Assembly: GCF_001293395.1 (NCBI RefSeq)
Contig: NW_015438385.1
Location: forward strand, 1-64,000
Length of the DNA stretch: 64,000 nucleotides
Direction: 5' to 3'
Source of the DNA: Leptomonas pyrrhocoris
Lineage: Eukaryota > Euglenozoa > Kinetoplastea > Trypanosomatida > Trypanosomatidae
The position numbers and the translations under genes are program-made. The notes beneath the pieces are model-generated. The model did not search any database, had not been told where the DNA came from, and saw only the letters and a list, made by a program, of their open reading frames with translations. Shown here one piece after another: positions 20,957-30,330 of the stretch. How positions within the stretch are numbered: the first letter of the stretch is position 1; each line of letters opens with the position of its first letter.

Positions 20957-22027
20957 CTAGCGTGGCAAAAATACCGCCAACGATTCTGCGACGTAATCCG
21001 GAATGAGAGCCGTGTTGCCCTCCTTCAGCGCCTTCTCCACGTCGGCCAGCCCCTCAATCCCGCTCAGGGCCAACATGCTCTGACACCCCGCCGCATTGCC
21101 AAAGGCCACATCCGTCGTGAGTCGGTCGCCCACCATGAGGCACGTCTCCTTCGGATTCGTAATCTGCTCCGCCGCAAAGAGAATCTTCGCCAGGTCCACG
21201 TGGGGCTTCCCACACACCGCGTCTGGTCGGCGGCCCACCGCGATGCACAGAGCACCGACCATCGCTCCCGCACCGGGGACCAAGCAATTGTCGTTCCCAA
21301 TTGGGATCTGCGGATCTTCATTAGTGGCAATAAACAGCGGTCTCGTGTAGGGCTCCTTGCGCAGCTGAGCTGGCGGTCCTTGCAAAATGATAGAGCCGTA
21401 AGCGAGCTTGAGACCGTTGAAGTGCTTATCGAGCCCAACAACCACCGCCACGGGGTTGAGGTCCGTCAGGGAGATCTTCTCCTCGTTGTCCGTGCCGGCC
21501 TGCGTCGCGCGGCACGTGTTCCCGTCGCACACCACCAGACGCTTCAGCGGAGCGGGCAGGCATGGCACACGCCACGCATCGCCGAGCAGCTCTGCATCGT
21601 AGCCGCCGGCCTTCTCCGCGTCGTGCAGCTCCACGCCGTACGTGATGAAGCCCGGAGCCAGCACGCGCTGCAGCTCGTCGTGCAGGCCCTGCTCCCCGAT
21701 CACAAACACGTTGCCGTGCACCAGCGGCTCCTCGCCAGGTGCGGCCGCCGTGCCAAGGAGCTGCTGGAGACGCAGCGCGGCCGCGTAGGCGCTGTTGTAG
21801 CACTCCCTCGCCTGCACCCCTTCGATGCCCTTCGCGGCGAAGGACTGCTGCAGCTGCGCACGGGAGAGGGAGGCGTTGTTGGACAGGAAGCGGACCTCCT
21901 TGCCCTGCGAGCGCAGGTACCGCAGCGTCGCCGGCACACCCTCGATAACGTGACTGCCGCTCCAAATGACGCCGTCGATGTCCAGCAGGATGTACTTCAG
22001 CGGCGAGGCCAGCAGCTGTGCCGCTTA
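20957..22027 (-). pseudogene. HAD phosphatase copy A2, start removed by breakpoint
   Basis: About 356 codons corresponding to A1 from its codon 9 to the end (stop at 20957-20959, ending VFLPR). All catalytic motifs are present: LLDIDGVIWSG, FLSNNAS, CGKPH and MVGDRLTTDVAFGNAAG. The reading frame is open but has no usable start. Immediately upstream of A-A-Q-L-L-A an in-frame TAA appears, followed by a TA(G/C)TA stretch and an (AT)n tract, and there is no Met in the first 150 codons. The missing first eight codons lie on the opposite strand at 26,635. The N-terminal 583 bases are identical to A1; the C-terminal half is diverged but intact. As assembled this gene cannot make the enzyme. If the adjoining block is mis-oriented in the assembly, the gene is probably whole. 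Confidence 0.88.
21444..22026. repeat. 583-bp perfect repeat, unit 2 (in phosphatase A2)
   Basis: Identical to 18,274-18,856. The right end of identity coincides with the rearrangement breakpoint at 22,026/22,027. The left end is an abrupt switch to clearly diverged paralogous sequence. Confidence 0.9.
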
Positions 22028-22028
22028 C

Positions 22029-22031
<3 letters not shown>

Positions 22032-22061
<30 letters not shown>
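22032..22061. repeat. (AT)n tract at left edge of the plus-strand block
   Basis: About 15 AT units directly at the breakpoint of phosphatase A2. The tract is its own reverse complement, so it favours both real inversions (cruciform-prone) and assembly errors. A second AT tract lies at the other edge of the block (26,915). Confidence 0.9.
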
Positions 22062-22063
<2 letters not shown>

Positions 22064-22827
22064 TATTTTCTCTTCTTTGGTTAGCGCGGTCACAATAACA
22101 TTTTCTCTCTCTCCCGTGTTTTCTCGCGTTCGATGAGCGCTTTTCTTTGAACGCTCTTCCTCTTTTCGTCTTTTCGTATTTTTCCCTTTCTCCCTTGAAT
22201 TCTCTTCTCATTTCTCTCCTTTGCCTCTCTTTTCTCGTCAATGAATGTTTTTTGCCCTTGTGTTCTGTTGTGTGCCGCACTAGTATTATAACTTCCTCCC
22301 TTTCTTCTTTTTATAAAAGATAATTGCCCATGCTGCCCTTTAAACAGTTACAGCAGCGCGGGTTTAGTGGAAACATGACAAAGGGGAAGCAACATCATCA
22401 CACGACGATCCGGAATGCAAGTGGAGGAAGTGAATGGAAGCTTTCGGTAACAAAGCGGGGGGGGTTGAATTGGTTACGTGTTACGTTCCGTAAACCTCCT
22501 ATATATATGTATTTGATGAGGTCGACCAGTCGCGTCCGTGATGCACTACGCAGTTTCCAGATTCAACTTTCCCCGCTTCCGTGTCATGACACATGGTTGG
22601 CGATTTCACCGAGTCATTGTTGGAGCTGCTACGTTCACTATAGTTTCCAAATGTCTAACGTTTCTATCCATCGCTCTCTCTCTCTCTCTCTCTTTGTCCC
22701 TCCTTTTCGCGTTCCTCGATCATCGAAACTCGTGTGCACGCCGCATCTTTTCCTTCTTCTCTCCTTTACGCACGAAGAGTTGCACTAATACGTCAAGAAA
22801 ACAGCACTTCACCTTCCTTTTGCACGC
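22062..22827. other. Block left flank, 5' region of family member 2
   Basis: No gene is seen. Pyrimidine-rich plus strand with a long TTTCTC-type stretch (22,100-22,240) and a (CT)n run at about 22,675-22,694 that belongs to the splice signal of the next gene. If the block is truly inverted, this is spacer between that gene and the array. Confidence 0.5.
22673..22777 (+). promoter_or_regulatory. Trans-splice acceptor of family member 2
   Basis: A (CT)n run followed by further C/T-rich sequence and CACGAAG; the first downstream AG is at 22776-22777, about 50 bases before the ATG. It is the plus-strand mirror of the arrangement seen elsewhere on the minus strand. Confidence 0.55.
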
Positions 22828-23460
22828 ATGACTTCCGTCACGACGCCGACGGCGCCCACCGTAGCACCGTTTCTCCGACAGCTCCAGCGGATTGCAGACC
22901 GCCTAGAGTCTTTCTCAGCAATTCAGGAAGCCAAGATCCTGTCTCGCCGCAGCTCCACCAGCTCTGCGACAGATCCTGCTGAGTCTGCGTCGACTGCCGG
23001 AACTCCTCCGCAGGCGCCCTCCAGCGCCATTCGTAGCCATCAGCGTCGCCGCGACAGCAGCGACAGCACAGGGGCTAACGAAAACGCAAATGAAGGGCCG
23101 ACGCTGCGTCGGAGGCACGGAAGGCTTTATGTGCGGCCAGAGGAATACGATTCCCTCCCGCAAGCGCTTCCAACGGTGAACTTCTATGGTCTCTTTCCGC
23201 GTGCCGTGGGTCCGATCGCCAACGTCGTAGTCACCTCCCCGGACGAGTATCAGGCGCTGCTAGATACCTGCGAGCCGGTGGAAGTGGTGAAGTCCTCACG
23301 TGATCGCGATGTCCGGAGAAACCGCCTGTGTAAAGTAGATATACATCAAGGTGGCTTCTTTGTGTACCAGCCACAAGGGAGGAAACCACAGTATTTTAAG
23401 CTACGTTGCGCAGAGGAATCGTCGGATGTGTACGGCTCTGCCACTTACATCCACGCGTAG
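22828..23460 (+). CDS. GNV-GG-VYG family member 2 (FPRAVGP subgroup)
   Basis: 210 residues, function unknown, no signal peptide or membrane helix. Residues 1-110 are Ser/Thr/Ala/Arg-rich and probably disordered. The core (113-210) reads ALPTVNFYGLFPRAVGP, IANVVVTSPDEY, then DIHQGGFFVYQP, QYFKL and DVYGSATYIHA at the very C-terminus. This subgroup has Phe instead of Cys after GG and a basic stretch (SSRDRDVRRNR) before it. Its closest relatives in the window are the copies at 27,772 and 30,331, which lie just beyond the block on the other strand, so it belongs next to them and appears inverted. The core position at the C-terminus is shared by all three. Confidence 0.85.
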   Translation: MTSVTTPTAPTVAPFLRQLQRIADRLESFSAIQEAKILSRRSSTSSATDPAESASTAGTPPQAPSSAIRSHQRRRDSSDSTGANENANEGPTLRRRHGRLYVRPEEYDSLPQALPTVNFYGLFPRAVGPIANVVVTSPDEYQALLDTCEPVEVVKSSRDRDVRRNRLCKVDIHQGGFFVYQPQGRKPQYFKLRCAEESSDVYGSATYIHA

Positions 23461-25007
23461 AACGAACTCCAAAGCAAAACAGGCAGACGAGTAGAAAGTG
23501 CTTCATGAGACAGCTTTCTTTCTGTTCTCTTCTAACAGTCTTCGTTTGGCGCATCCTCGGATTTTGGCTTTCTTTTGTGGTTCCACTTTTGCGTCTTCCT
23601 TCGCCATGTGGAGGAACTTACGGCCATCCGTGCTCCGCCTCTTTCTTCTCGTTTTTTTACGTAACCTGTTAATCATAAAGCTTGCCTTTTTTCTTTCTTG
23701 TTTTGTCTTAACCTCCTCTCTACAGCTTCTTTCATGAGCTTCTCTTTTTGTTTCTATGCATTGATAGTCCTACTTCCGAAGGCGTTCATAGTTTTTTTTT
23801 TCAATTCCCTTTCTTCTCTTTTTTCTTTCTAACCTGCGTCTACGCCATCGCATCCGAAGACGTCAATGTGGCCTTCATTGTTTGATTGTTTTACTCTCTC
23901 TCTCCAGTACAGCAGTGTAGCGATGCAAGCGGGAATGAATCGTAAACCTTTCTACCTTGCCTTGCCAGTGTGGATGTAGTCGTTGTTTTCTATGTTTTTC
24001 TTTCTTCTGTGGGTAGGTTTGCTTCCGATCACCTTCGCATGTGCAGCCCCGTTTTTATGTTTTGATCTCTTTCCTGTCGTAACTGCCGCGTTTGTGTTGC
24101 TTCTCCCTGCTCTATTTCTTTTTCTTCTTAGGTTTTATATCTGATGTGGTTCCACCACTGACCGAGCATTGTTCCTTTTGTATGCATTCGACCGCGACGC
24201 TGGCTTGCATCTACGCGCACCTTTTTTTTTCCCTCTTTCACTGATACTACTTCTTTGTTTCCTTTTTTTCCCACTTTCTTCGTAGTTCTCTGGATTCCCG
24301 ATCAGCTTTCCCCACCGATGGGGTATTTCATCAAGAGCAAGCACGTCTGACACGATGAAGCGGCATTTCTATTGCCTTTCAAATGGTGAACAGCGGACAC
24401 TGGTGGCTTGACTTCGTCGTCTTTTTCTCCCGTTTGTTTTACCTGTATCAGCACCAGCACCCGTATTTTTGCTATCATCACAGCACCATGCATGTCGATA
24501 GGAATTCCGCTGTCATTGTTCGTGTGACGGAGCGCCGATTACTACAGAGCGATTAACAACGAATGAAGTGTCTTTATTTCTTTCCCTTCTTTTTGCAGCT
24601 GCACTTTTATGTGGAGACTTATTTATTCGTCAAGGTATTAAAGCCCTTTCCTTCTTCGTATCACAGCCCCGCGTGTGTGGGACTGTGGCTGAAGAGCCGG
24701 AGACGTTTATCAACGCACTTGGCAACACCTCTGTGTTCTTTGCTTCTTGCGTGGCGGCTATTGTATCAGGTGACCCATGAAATCGCCTTCCTCCTCCTCC
24801 TCCTCCTCCCCCTCCCCCTCTCTCTCCTTCTCCGCTGCCATCACCGCTTCCGTACCTGATAGATAGCACGTGTGAGTTTGTCTGTTTTTATTCCTCTTCT
24901 TCCTGCTGGCTGCTCTCCCATTCTTCGCGCCAGTTGTTCTCTCTTGCGTTCCACCCTGACGCGCTACGAGGCACCCCTCTATCGACCTCGCTTCTCTGGC
25001 CAGCACC
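23461..25007. other. Intergenic spacer inside the block
   Basis: About 1.5 kb, strongly C/T-rich on the plus strand. A CTC triplet run lies near 24,790-24,816. No supportable gene. Confidence 0.5.
24875..25003 (+). promoter_or_regulatory. Polypyrimidine tract and candidate splice acceptors of phosphatase B2
   Basis: A C/T-rich tract (about 24,875-24,930) is followed by candidate acceptor AGs at 24932-24933 and 25002-25003. The second is only four bases before the ATG. I cannot tell which is used. Confidence 0.5.
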
Positions 25008-26042
25008 ATGGCCGTCACTCTCTCCACGAACGCTCAGGTGGCCGACCTGCTTGACGATGTCGACTACTTCCTGCTCGACCTCGACGGGGTCGTTCTGTTG
25101 GGCGACAGCGTCATCCCGCACATCCCCGAGACGCTGCGGCATCTGCGCGAGTCCGGCAAGCAAATTCGATTCATCTCCAACACAATTCTGCTGGAGCGGG
25201 AGGGTCTCATGCGGCACCTGCACGCCGCGGGGATTGCGGGAGTGGCGATGCATGAGATCTACACCGCCGCGTACACCTGCGCCCTCTATCTCCAGGAGAA
25301 CTTTGCCCAGCGGGAGGACCACCTCATTCACCGCAACGTGTTCGTGCTCGGTCCATCAGGACTGAACAATGAAGTCCAATCGATGCTGGCTGCCGGCTAC
25401 TCAACCTACGGCCCCGAACTGACGAGTATCCCCTACTCGCCCGACCTGGTGGCTCGTGCGTGGACCGAGCCGCTTCTTCCTCTGCCCTCCCACACCGACG
25501 AGAACAACCACCCTCACCCCTTGAAGAAGACAAAGATTTCATTAAAGGAGCTTGATCCTGTCGCGGTGGTGGTCGGCGTGGATTACAACATGAACATGAC
25601 GGAGATGGCGTGCGCGGTGGCCCTCTTGCAGTGCACCACGGCGCGCTTCGTCGCGACCAACCCAGACCCGGCGGACCCGGCTGGTGCACGGCTGCTGCTG
25701 CTGCCGTCGTCGGGTGCCATTGTCGCTGCGGTACAGACGGCGGTGGGTCGGGCGCCGGATGTGCTGTGCGGCAAGCCGAGCCCCACCATGGGTCTCCTTT
25801 TGATGGAGAAGGAGGCGCAGGAGGGGCGCCGTGTGGACCCGCAGCGGGCGGTGATGGTCGGAGATCGGCTGATGACGGATATCTGCTTTGGCAAGAAAAT
25901 CGGCGTTCGCACAGCCTTGGCACTGAGCGGGACACAGAAGCTGCGGGATCTGACAGAACTTATGGAGAGGGGTGCCACGGATGAACTGCCCGACTACGTG
26001 ATTGAGTCGCTGGCGGTCTTTCTCCCCAAATCCTCATCTTAA
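25008..26042 (+). CDS. HAD phosphatase, 4-nitrophenylphosphatase/PGP type, copy B2
   Basis: 344 residues from ATG 25008 (M-A-V-T-L-S). HAD motifs: LLDLDGVVLLGD (both catalytic Asp residues present, but the usual W-S-G is L-L-G), FISNTILLEREG, CGKPSPTMG and MVGDRLMTDICFGKKIG. It shares with B1 the long segment before the last motif (LLMEKEAQEGRRVDPQR) and the DELPDY ending. The intermediate region carries a His-rich insert (HTDENNHPHPLKK). The W-S to L-L change next to the nucleophile may alter the substrate pocket. It lies inside the inverted block: turning the block round would place it directly after A2 on the minus strand, giving the order A1-B1-A2-B2. Confidence 0.9.
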   Translation: MAVTLSTNAQVADLLDDVDYFLLDLDGVVLLGDSVIPHIPETLRHLRESGKQIRFISNTILLEREGLMRHLHAAGIAGVAMHEIYTAAYTCALYLQENFAQREDHLIHRNVFVLGPSGLNNEVQSMLAAGYSTYGPELTSIPYSPDLVARAWTEPLLPLPSHTDENNHPHPLKKTKISLKELDPVAVVVGVDYNMNMTEMACAVALLQCTTARFVATNPDPADPAGARLLLLPSSGAIVAAVQTAVGRAPDVLCGKPSPTMGLLLMEKEAQEGRRVDPQRAVMVGDRLMTDICFGKKIGVRTALALSGTQKLRDLTELMERGATDELPDYVIESLAVFLPKSSS

Positions 26043-26634
26043 TCAAGTCAACGATCCTTTATTTGCCTTGAATCGATTTGATTTGACAACGAAGTCGAGA
26101 GCCCCCTACGTTGCATTCATTTCCGTCCTCCGTTTTCTTTTTTTTCTTCTGAGCGACGGATGTGTGCACACTGCTGCGATGTGCTTTTTCGCTCTTTGTT
26201 TTCTCAGCCCTTTCTGTTTTCTCGTTTTCTCATTGTATTCTGCTTGCCCGTTCTTCTGGCTGTTGCGCTGCATCTCTCGTGCCGCACTTCAGCCGGACGA
26301 CGGTGGCGGCGTTGAAAGAAGCACCTCATCTACTTTTCTTTTCATGGGTGACTGAAACGAGCAGCGGTGTTGATGAAACACACGCACGTCGACACAAAAC
26401 AATGCCTCTGACGCCTATCCAGACCCGTACTCTGGTGTTCAGGGCACAGGTACGCCTGCCGTCTCGCATCCTTCAACGTTTCCTCTCGCTGCACACCTTT
26501 TCTTTTCTTATCGCTGTAACGTACGTGCGTTTTTGCTGCTCTCGGGTGTGCACCATCACGGCGAACCCAGGAAGGAGAACACCCCACCTCTTTCGCTAGC
26601 CACACAGACATAATTCAAAGATCAACACTTCATC
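26043..26634. other. Spacer between phosphatase B2 and the A2 start fragment
   Basis: About 590 bases of C/T-rich plus strand. No gene is seen. If the block is inverted, this is the B2 3' UTR plus the A2 5' region, and the sequence just before 26,635 would be the A2 leader. Confidence 0.5.
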
Positions 26635-26660
26635 ATGGCCCAACGATTCACTCCTGCCTT
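26635..26660 (+). pseudogene. Start fragment of phosphatase A2 (first eight codons)
   Basis: ATG followed by codons for A-Q-R-F-T-P-A, then TT, then the assembly gap. A1 begins M-P-Q-R-V-T-P-A-Q-A-A, so six of eight residues match at the same positions. The A2 body on the minus strand begins at codon 9. The two pieces together cover the gene with no more than a codon lost. The fragment is short, so the match rests on six residues plus its position; the coincidence with the A2 truncation point makes chance unlikely. Alternatively it is the start of a further phosphatase copy hidden in the gap. Confidence 0.7.
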
Positions 26661-26914
26661 NNNNNNNNNNNNNNNNNNNNNNNNNNNNNNNNNNNNNNNN
26701 NNNNNNNNNNNNNNNNNNNNNNNNNNNNNNNNNNNNNNNNNNNNNNNNNNNNNNNNNNNNNNNNNNNNNNNNNNNNNNNNNNNNNNNNNNNNNNNNNNNN
26801 NNNNNNNNNNNNNNNNNNNNNNNNNNNNNNNNNNNNNNNNNNNNNNNNNNNNNNNNNNNNNNNNNNNNNNNNNNNNNNNNNNNNNNNNNNNNNNNNNNNN
26901 NNNNNNNNNNNNNN
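26661..26914. other. Assembly gap (254 N)
   Basis: Unknown sequence at the right edge of the block, between the A2 start fragment and an AT tract. Its true size is not known. Confidence 0.99.

Positions 26915-26953
<39 letters not shown>
26915..26953. repeat. (AT)n tract at right edge of the block
   Basis: About 19 AT units next to the gap. Turning the block round would join this tract to the one at 22,032-22,061 as a single AT microsatellite. Confidence 0.9.
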
Positions 26954-26957
<4 letters not shown>

Positions 26958-27771
26958 GTATAGCTAGGGGATGCTAGCGAGCGTGTCTGGTTCCGTGCAG
27001 CAATACCAACGGAGACAATTATGATGGTGGTGCTCGTAGCTTTGCTTTTGGACGTGCTCTCTTGCGGAGCTTTGCGAGGTCGGGCCCAGAACAAAAGCAC
27101 GTGAGAGCTACCCTTCAAGGAAAAAAAGAAACGGCTCAACTTTGAAGATGTGCAAAGAAGAGTATTAATATAGTGTCTTTCATGCACGCTTCAAAAGACA
27201 CGAGAAGGATCACCACGACTCGAGCATCGAGGCAGAAAAGGAAACATCGTGGTGCAACACAGAAACGGAGGAATCAATCAAACGCCTGAGAGAGCGCCTT
27301 TGGCAACGTTCGGTCGTACGAACACTTCGCAGCGAATTGATGCTGTTGCCGTCGCGGCGCACGACGAGGGCTTCTTTATGGCAGGCAAAACCTCAGGAGC
27401 AAATAAAAGCTGAAAAGGAAAGTAATGATGCAAATTAAGTAAGTAATGAGTCTGTAATAGATATTTTCTTTTAAAAGGGAAAAGGTGAAGTTTGTTACAT
27501 ACCTTTCCACGCTTATATATATATATATATAAGTATAAAAACAGAGGGAAAATAAAGCAAAAAAAAGATATTACGCGGGTTTTGCCACCCGAGTACATGC
27601 ATTAGCCAAGAAGTCCTCTGATATGATTAGGAGGGAGTTCAACCAGCAAAACGAAAACAACAGGAAGAGGAAGAAAGAAGTACATTAGATCCTACAAAAA
27701 GAAAAAAGAAGAAGATGGTCAAATAGTACTACGCAACACAGCGACTCAGTGTCGGCGGGAATCTTTCCATG
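26954..27771. other. Intergenic spacer right of the gap
   Basis: About 820 bases, purine-rich plus strand again. A (TA)n run lies at about 27,513-27,532. No gene is seen. Confidence 0.5.
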
Positions 27772-28386
27772 TTACGCAGAGATATAGGTTGCGGTGCCGT
27801 AAACGTCCGCGGCGTGCTTCTTCAACTGGAAGTACTGTGGATGGTGGTTCGCTGAGTGATACACCAGGAAACCACCCTTTTGGATGTCCTCTTGACATAA
27901 CCAGCCCTTCTCCACGCTGCGTTCCCGTTTGTTCGCCACCACCTTAATGTGCTTCGCCGTCATCAGCAGAATCTTGTACTCCTCGTGCGAGGTGACGACA
28001 ACGTTCGCCGTCGGGCCGACAGCACGCGGAAAGCGCTCGTAGAAGTCCGGTGTGGGAAGAGCGTGTGGGCGAGAGTGCTGTCGCGATGGCGAAGCTGCAC
28101 TCGAGGGACTAGACTCCGTCACGGCCGTGTTCGATGCACCGCTGCGGGTACCGTCATCAACAGCGTCGCTACGAGTCGGTCTGCTGTCCCCCTGCTGTTC
28201 CTGTGTGTTGTCCGACGGGAACACGGGAGAGGTCTGTGCGCTTGGGGAGCCATTTCTGCTGTCGAGGACGGCGTCGGACTCCGTCTCGCTCGGCGTTGTC
28301 GTGGATAAGGCGTTGCGCAGCTTCGTTTTCATCACGTGCACCAACGACGCCGACTGACGCGGTGGAAGGGAGTCATCGATAGACAT
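27772..28386 (-). CDS. GNV-GG-VYG family member 3 (FPRAVGP subgroup)
   Basis: 204 residues; function unknown. N-terminal SLVHVMKTKLRNAL is shared in form with member 4 (TLVHAIKQTF), so the start at 28,386 is credible. Residues 30-105 are Ser/Thr/Asp-rich and probably disordered. Core: ALPTPDFYERFPRAVGP, TANVVVTSHEEY, then DIQKGGFLVYHS, PQYFQL and ADVYGTATYISA at the C-terminus. No membrane segment. It differs from the main array by Phe after GG, the basic linker (ANKRERSVEKG) before DIQKGG and the absence of a C-terminal tail. Confidence 0.85.
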   Translation of the reverse strand: MSIDDSLPPRQSASLVHVMKTKLRNALSTTTPSETESDAVLDSRNGSPSAQTSPVFPSDNTQEQQGDSRPTRSDAVDDGTRSGASNTAVTESSPSSAASPSRQHSRPHALPTPDFYERFPRAVGPTANVVVTSHEEYKILLMTAKHIKVVANKRERSVEKGWLCQEDIQKGGFLVYHSANHHPQYFQLKKHAADVYGTATYISA

Positions 28387-29967
28387 TTGAAGAGGTCAAC
28401 GAAAGAAATTGAGTGCAAAAACAGTGTACTGCTTAGAATTAAAAATATCTAACGCGATGCGGTTTGATGTGTTGTTCGTGCAGCGGTGAGACGGTACAGA
28501 AAGCACGTTATACGTCAAAACAGAAGTGTTTGAGGACAAAGAGAAAGAAGATGAAGGCGGCATGTTGCACTTGGATGACATGAGGAGAATGCCGTAGAAC
28601 CGTCGCTCTGTTCTCGCACTTGAAGTTGCAAAGACAGAGAACAACGACGCAGCGATGCCGGTAAAGCTTTATATTTTTCCGGCCGCTGGTGATGGATGCG
28701 ACCAGCGCGGCAAAACCCTCACGGAATGCCCCTGCCGCATTCCGCGCCGCATCTCGTTTGCGCTGTTCTTCTCTGCTTCACAAGCAACGCAACGAAGCCA
28801 ACGATGAGAGTCATGATGGGCTTTGAAAGCGAATGCGAATGCTTGAGGGAAAAAAAGAAAAGGAGCTACACCACAGCCACCCGCGGGAGCGGTTACCTAT
28901 AAAACGAAGAGAACCCGATAAGACAAAAAAGGAGCAAGAGTTTCCTTGAAATAACAATAATAATAATAACTGGATCAGATGGAAAGTAGAGAGAGGGAGA
29001 GAACCACGAAAATGACCACCTCACTGCCGTTGCTTTCAGCGGGAACGGTGAAAGCGAGAACCGACACACACACACAGTATAAAACCACCACAAAACAGTA
29101 GTTGAAACAAACCTTTCTTCGCTGCATCAACGCAGCTCAACGAATCAAACGTGGTAGGAGTCTTTCACCAGGCAGACGGCAGACACCTTCAAAAATAAAA
29201 AACAAAACCTCTCACCACGAAGACGCAACATCACCGGCAAAGGAGCGTGACGCGGAAACGAATGGAAACGGACTACAGTGACCTTTTTAAAAACAGGAAA
29301 AACAGAAGGAAGAGCAAACCGTGCTTATAGGCTGTGTGAGAAGACAAGCTTCCTATAGTCCTATACAAGAACAAAAAAAAAAGAGAAGCAAACGAAGCGG
29401 ATGATGAACGTACATCAAACGACTGCCACGCAACCCAATCCTTCGCGCACACACCCGCTAAGATCGTACACCTCTATCTTGTGGCAATCACTCGGTGACA
29501 CACGCGCTTTAAAACCACAAAAATTCATGTTCACTGTCTTTCTCTCCCTCGTCAGACTTCACTGCTCGAGGAGTTTCGAATACGCAAACAAAGAAAAAGA
29601 AAAAGAAGAACACGACAAGGCGCACACGTTAATCGGTGTAGAGAAGCCACACACGCATTACAGAGAAATACATGCAACAAAGAAGATAAGAAGCACGAAA
29701 TACATTTTTCTTCTGGTTTTGAAAACGAAGCGCGAATGACCGCTTCTTCTCGCTCGCGTTGCGAGCCTGCGCGTTCTCTTTGAAAACGCAGCATCAAACA
29801 GGCAAAGAAAAGAGAGAAAAATAAAGAAAAGACAAACAATAATTATCGTTCAACCGGATCAACGTACGGTGACGCCTCATCGCAGGTGTTCGAGAACATT
29901 GAAAGTGCGACCGAGTGCGCCAGAGAGGAAAAAAAAAAGGAACTATGTGAGAAAGAAAACAAGTACG

Positions 29968-30009
<42 letters not shown>

Positions 30010-30330
30010 GAGGGCTCAGAGGTGGAAGCACCCACCATATATTTACGAGTGTGAAGTGAAGAGGTTAGAAGAGGAGGGGAAGAAACACAAACAAATCAAC
30101 AAGAGCAAACTCTTACACGAACCTCAAGGGCGCCAAAAAACAAGCCTCTTCCCCTCAAATACGGTTCTCTCCAAGCGCCGGTTACTTTCCCGCGAAGAAA
30201 TTCTTAAGAGTTGAGTCTCCATAGTAGAGACTTGCAGAAATAAAATCCCGCTTAAAAAGAAAAGAAAGGGAAGACGAAAAAGAAAAGGGGGAAAAAGGTG
30301 GCTGTGTTTTACTGTAAAGAGAAATGTATA
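28387..30330. other. Long intergenic spacer (1.9 kb) with (ATA)n repeat
   Basis: No supportable gene. It contains an ATA/TAA triplet repeat at about 29,968-30,009 and a CA run near 29,067. Strongly A/G-rich on the plus strand. Confidence 0.5.
29968..30009. repeat. (ATA)n triplet microsatellite
   Basis: About 14 ATA units in the spacer between members 3 and 4. Confidence 0.9.

Larger units (their letters stand above)
22028..26660. other. Inverted block (two plus-strand genes)
   Basis: This 4.6-kb block holds the only plus-strand genes in the window. Its plus strand is pyrimidine-rich (long C/T tracts), whereas the plus strand on both sides is purine-rich, so the compositional polarity flips with the genes. 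The left edge cuts phosphatase A2 at codon 9, and the right edge carries the missing A2 start. Both edges have AT tracts. As drawn, 22.0 kb would be a divergent and 26.7 kb a convergent strand-switch region. Confidence 0.8.

Noticed and set aside
22062-22827. Divergent strand-switch region as a normal Pol II start site
   Set aside because: The cut gene and displaced fragment show the switch is a rearrangement edge, not an old polycistron boundary.
24563-24859. Plus-strand open frame before phosphatase B2
   Set aside because: Leu/Phe-rich translation of a polypyrimidine spacer; typical of untranslated sequence here.
26635-26967. A complete 110-residue gene running through the gap
   Set aside because: The middle is unknown sequence and the end is an AT repeat; only the first eight codons are real evidence.
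29968-30009. Triplet repeat as part of a coding sequence
   Set aside because: It lies in a spacer with no supported frame across it.
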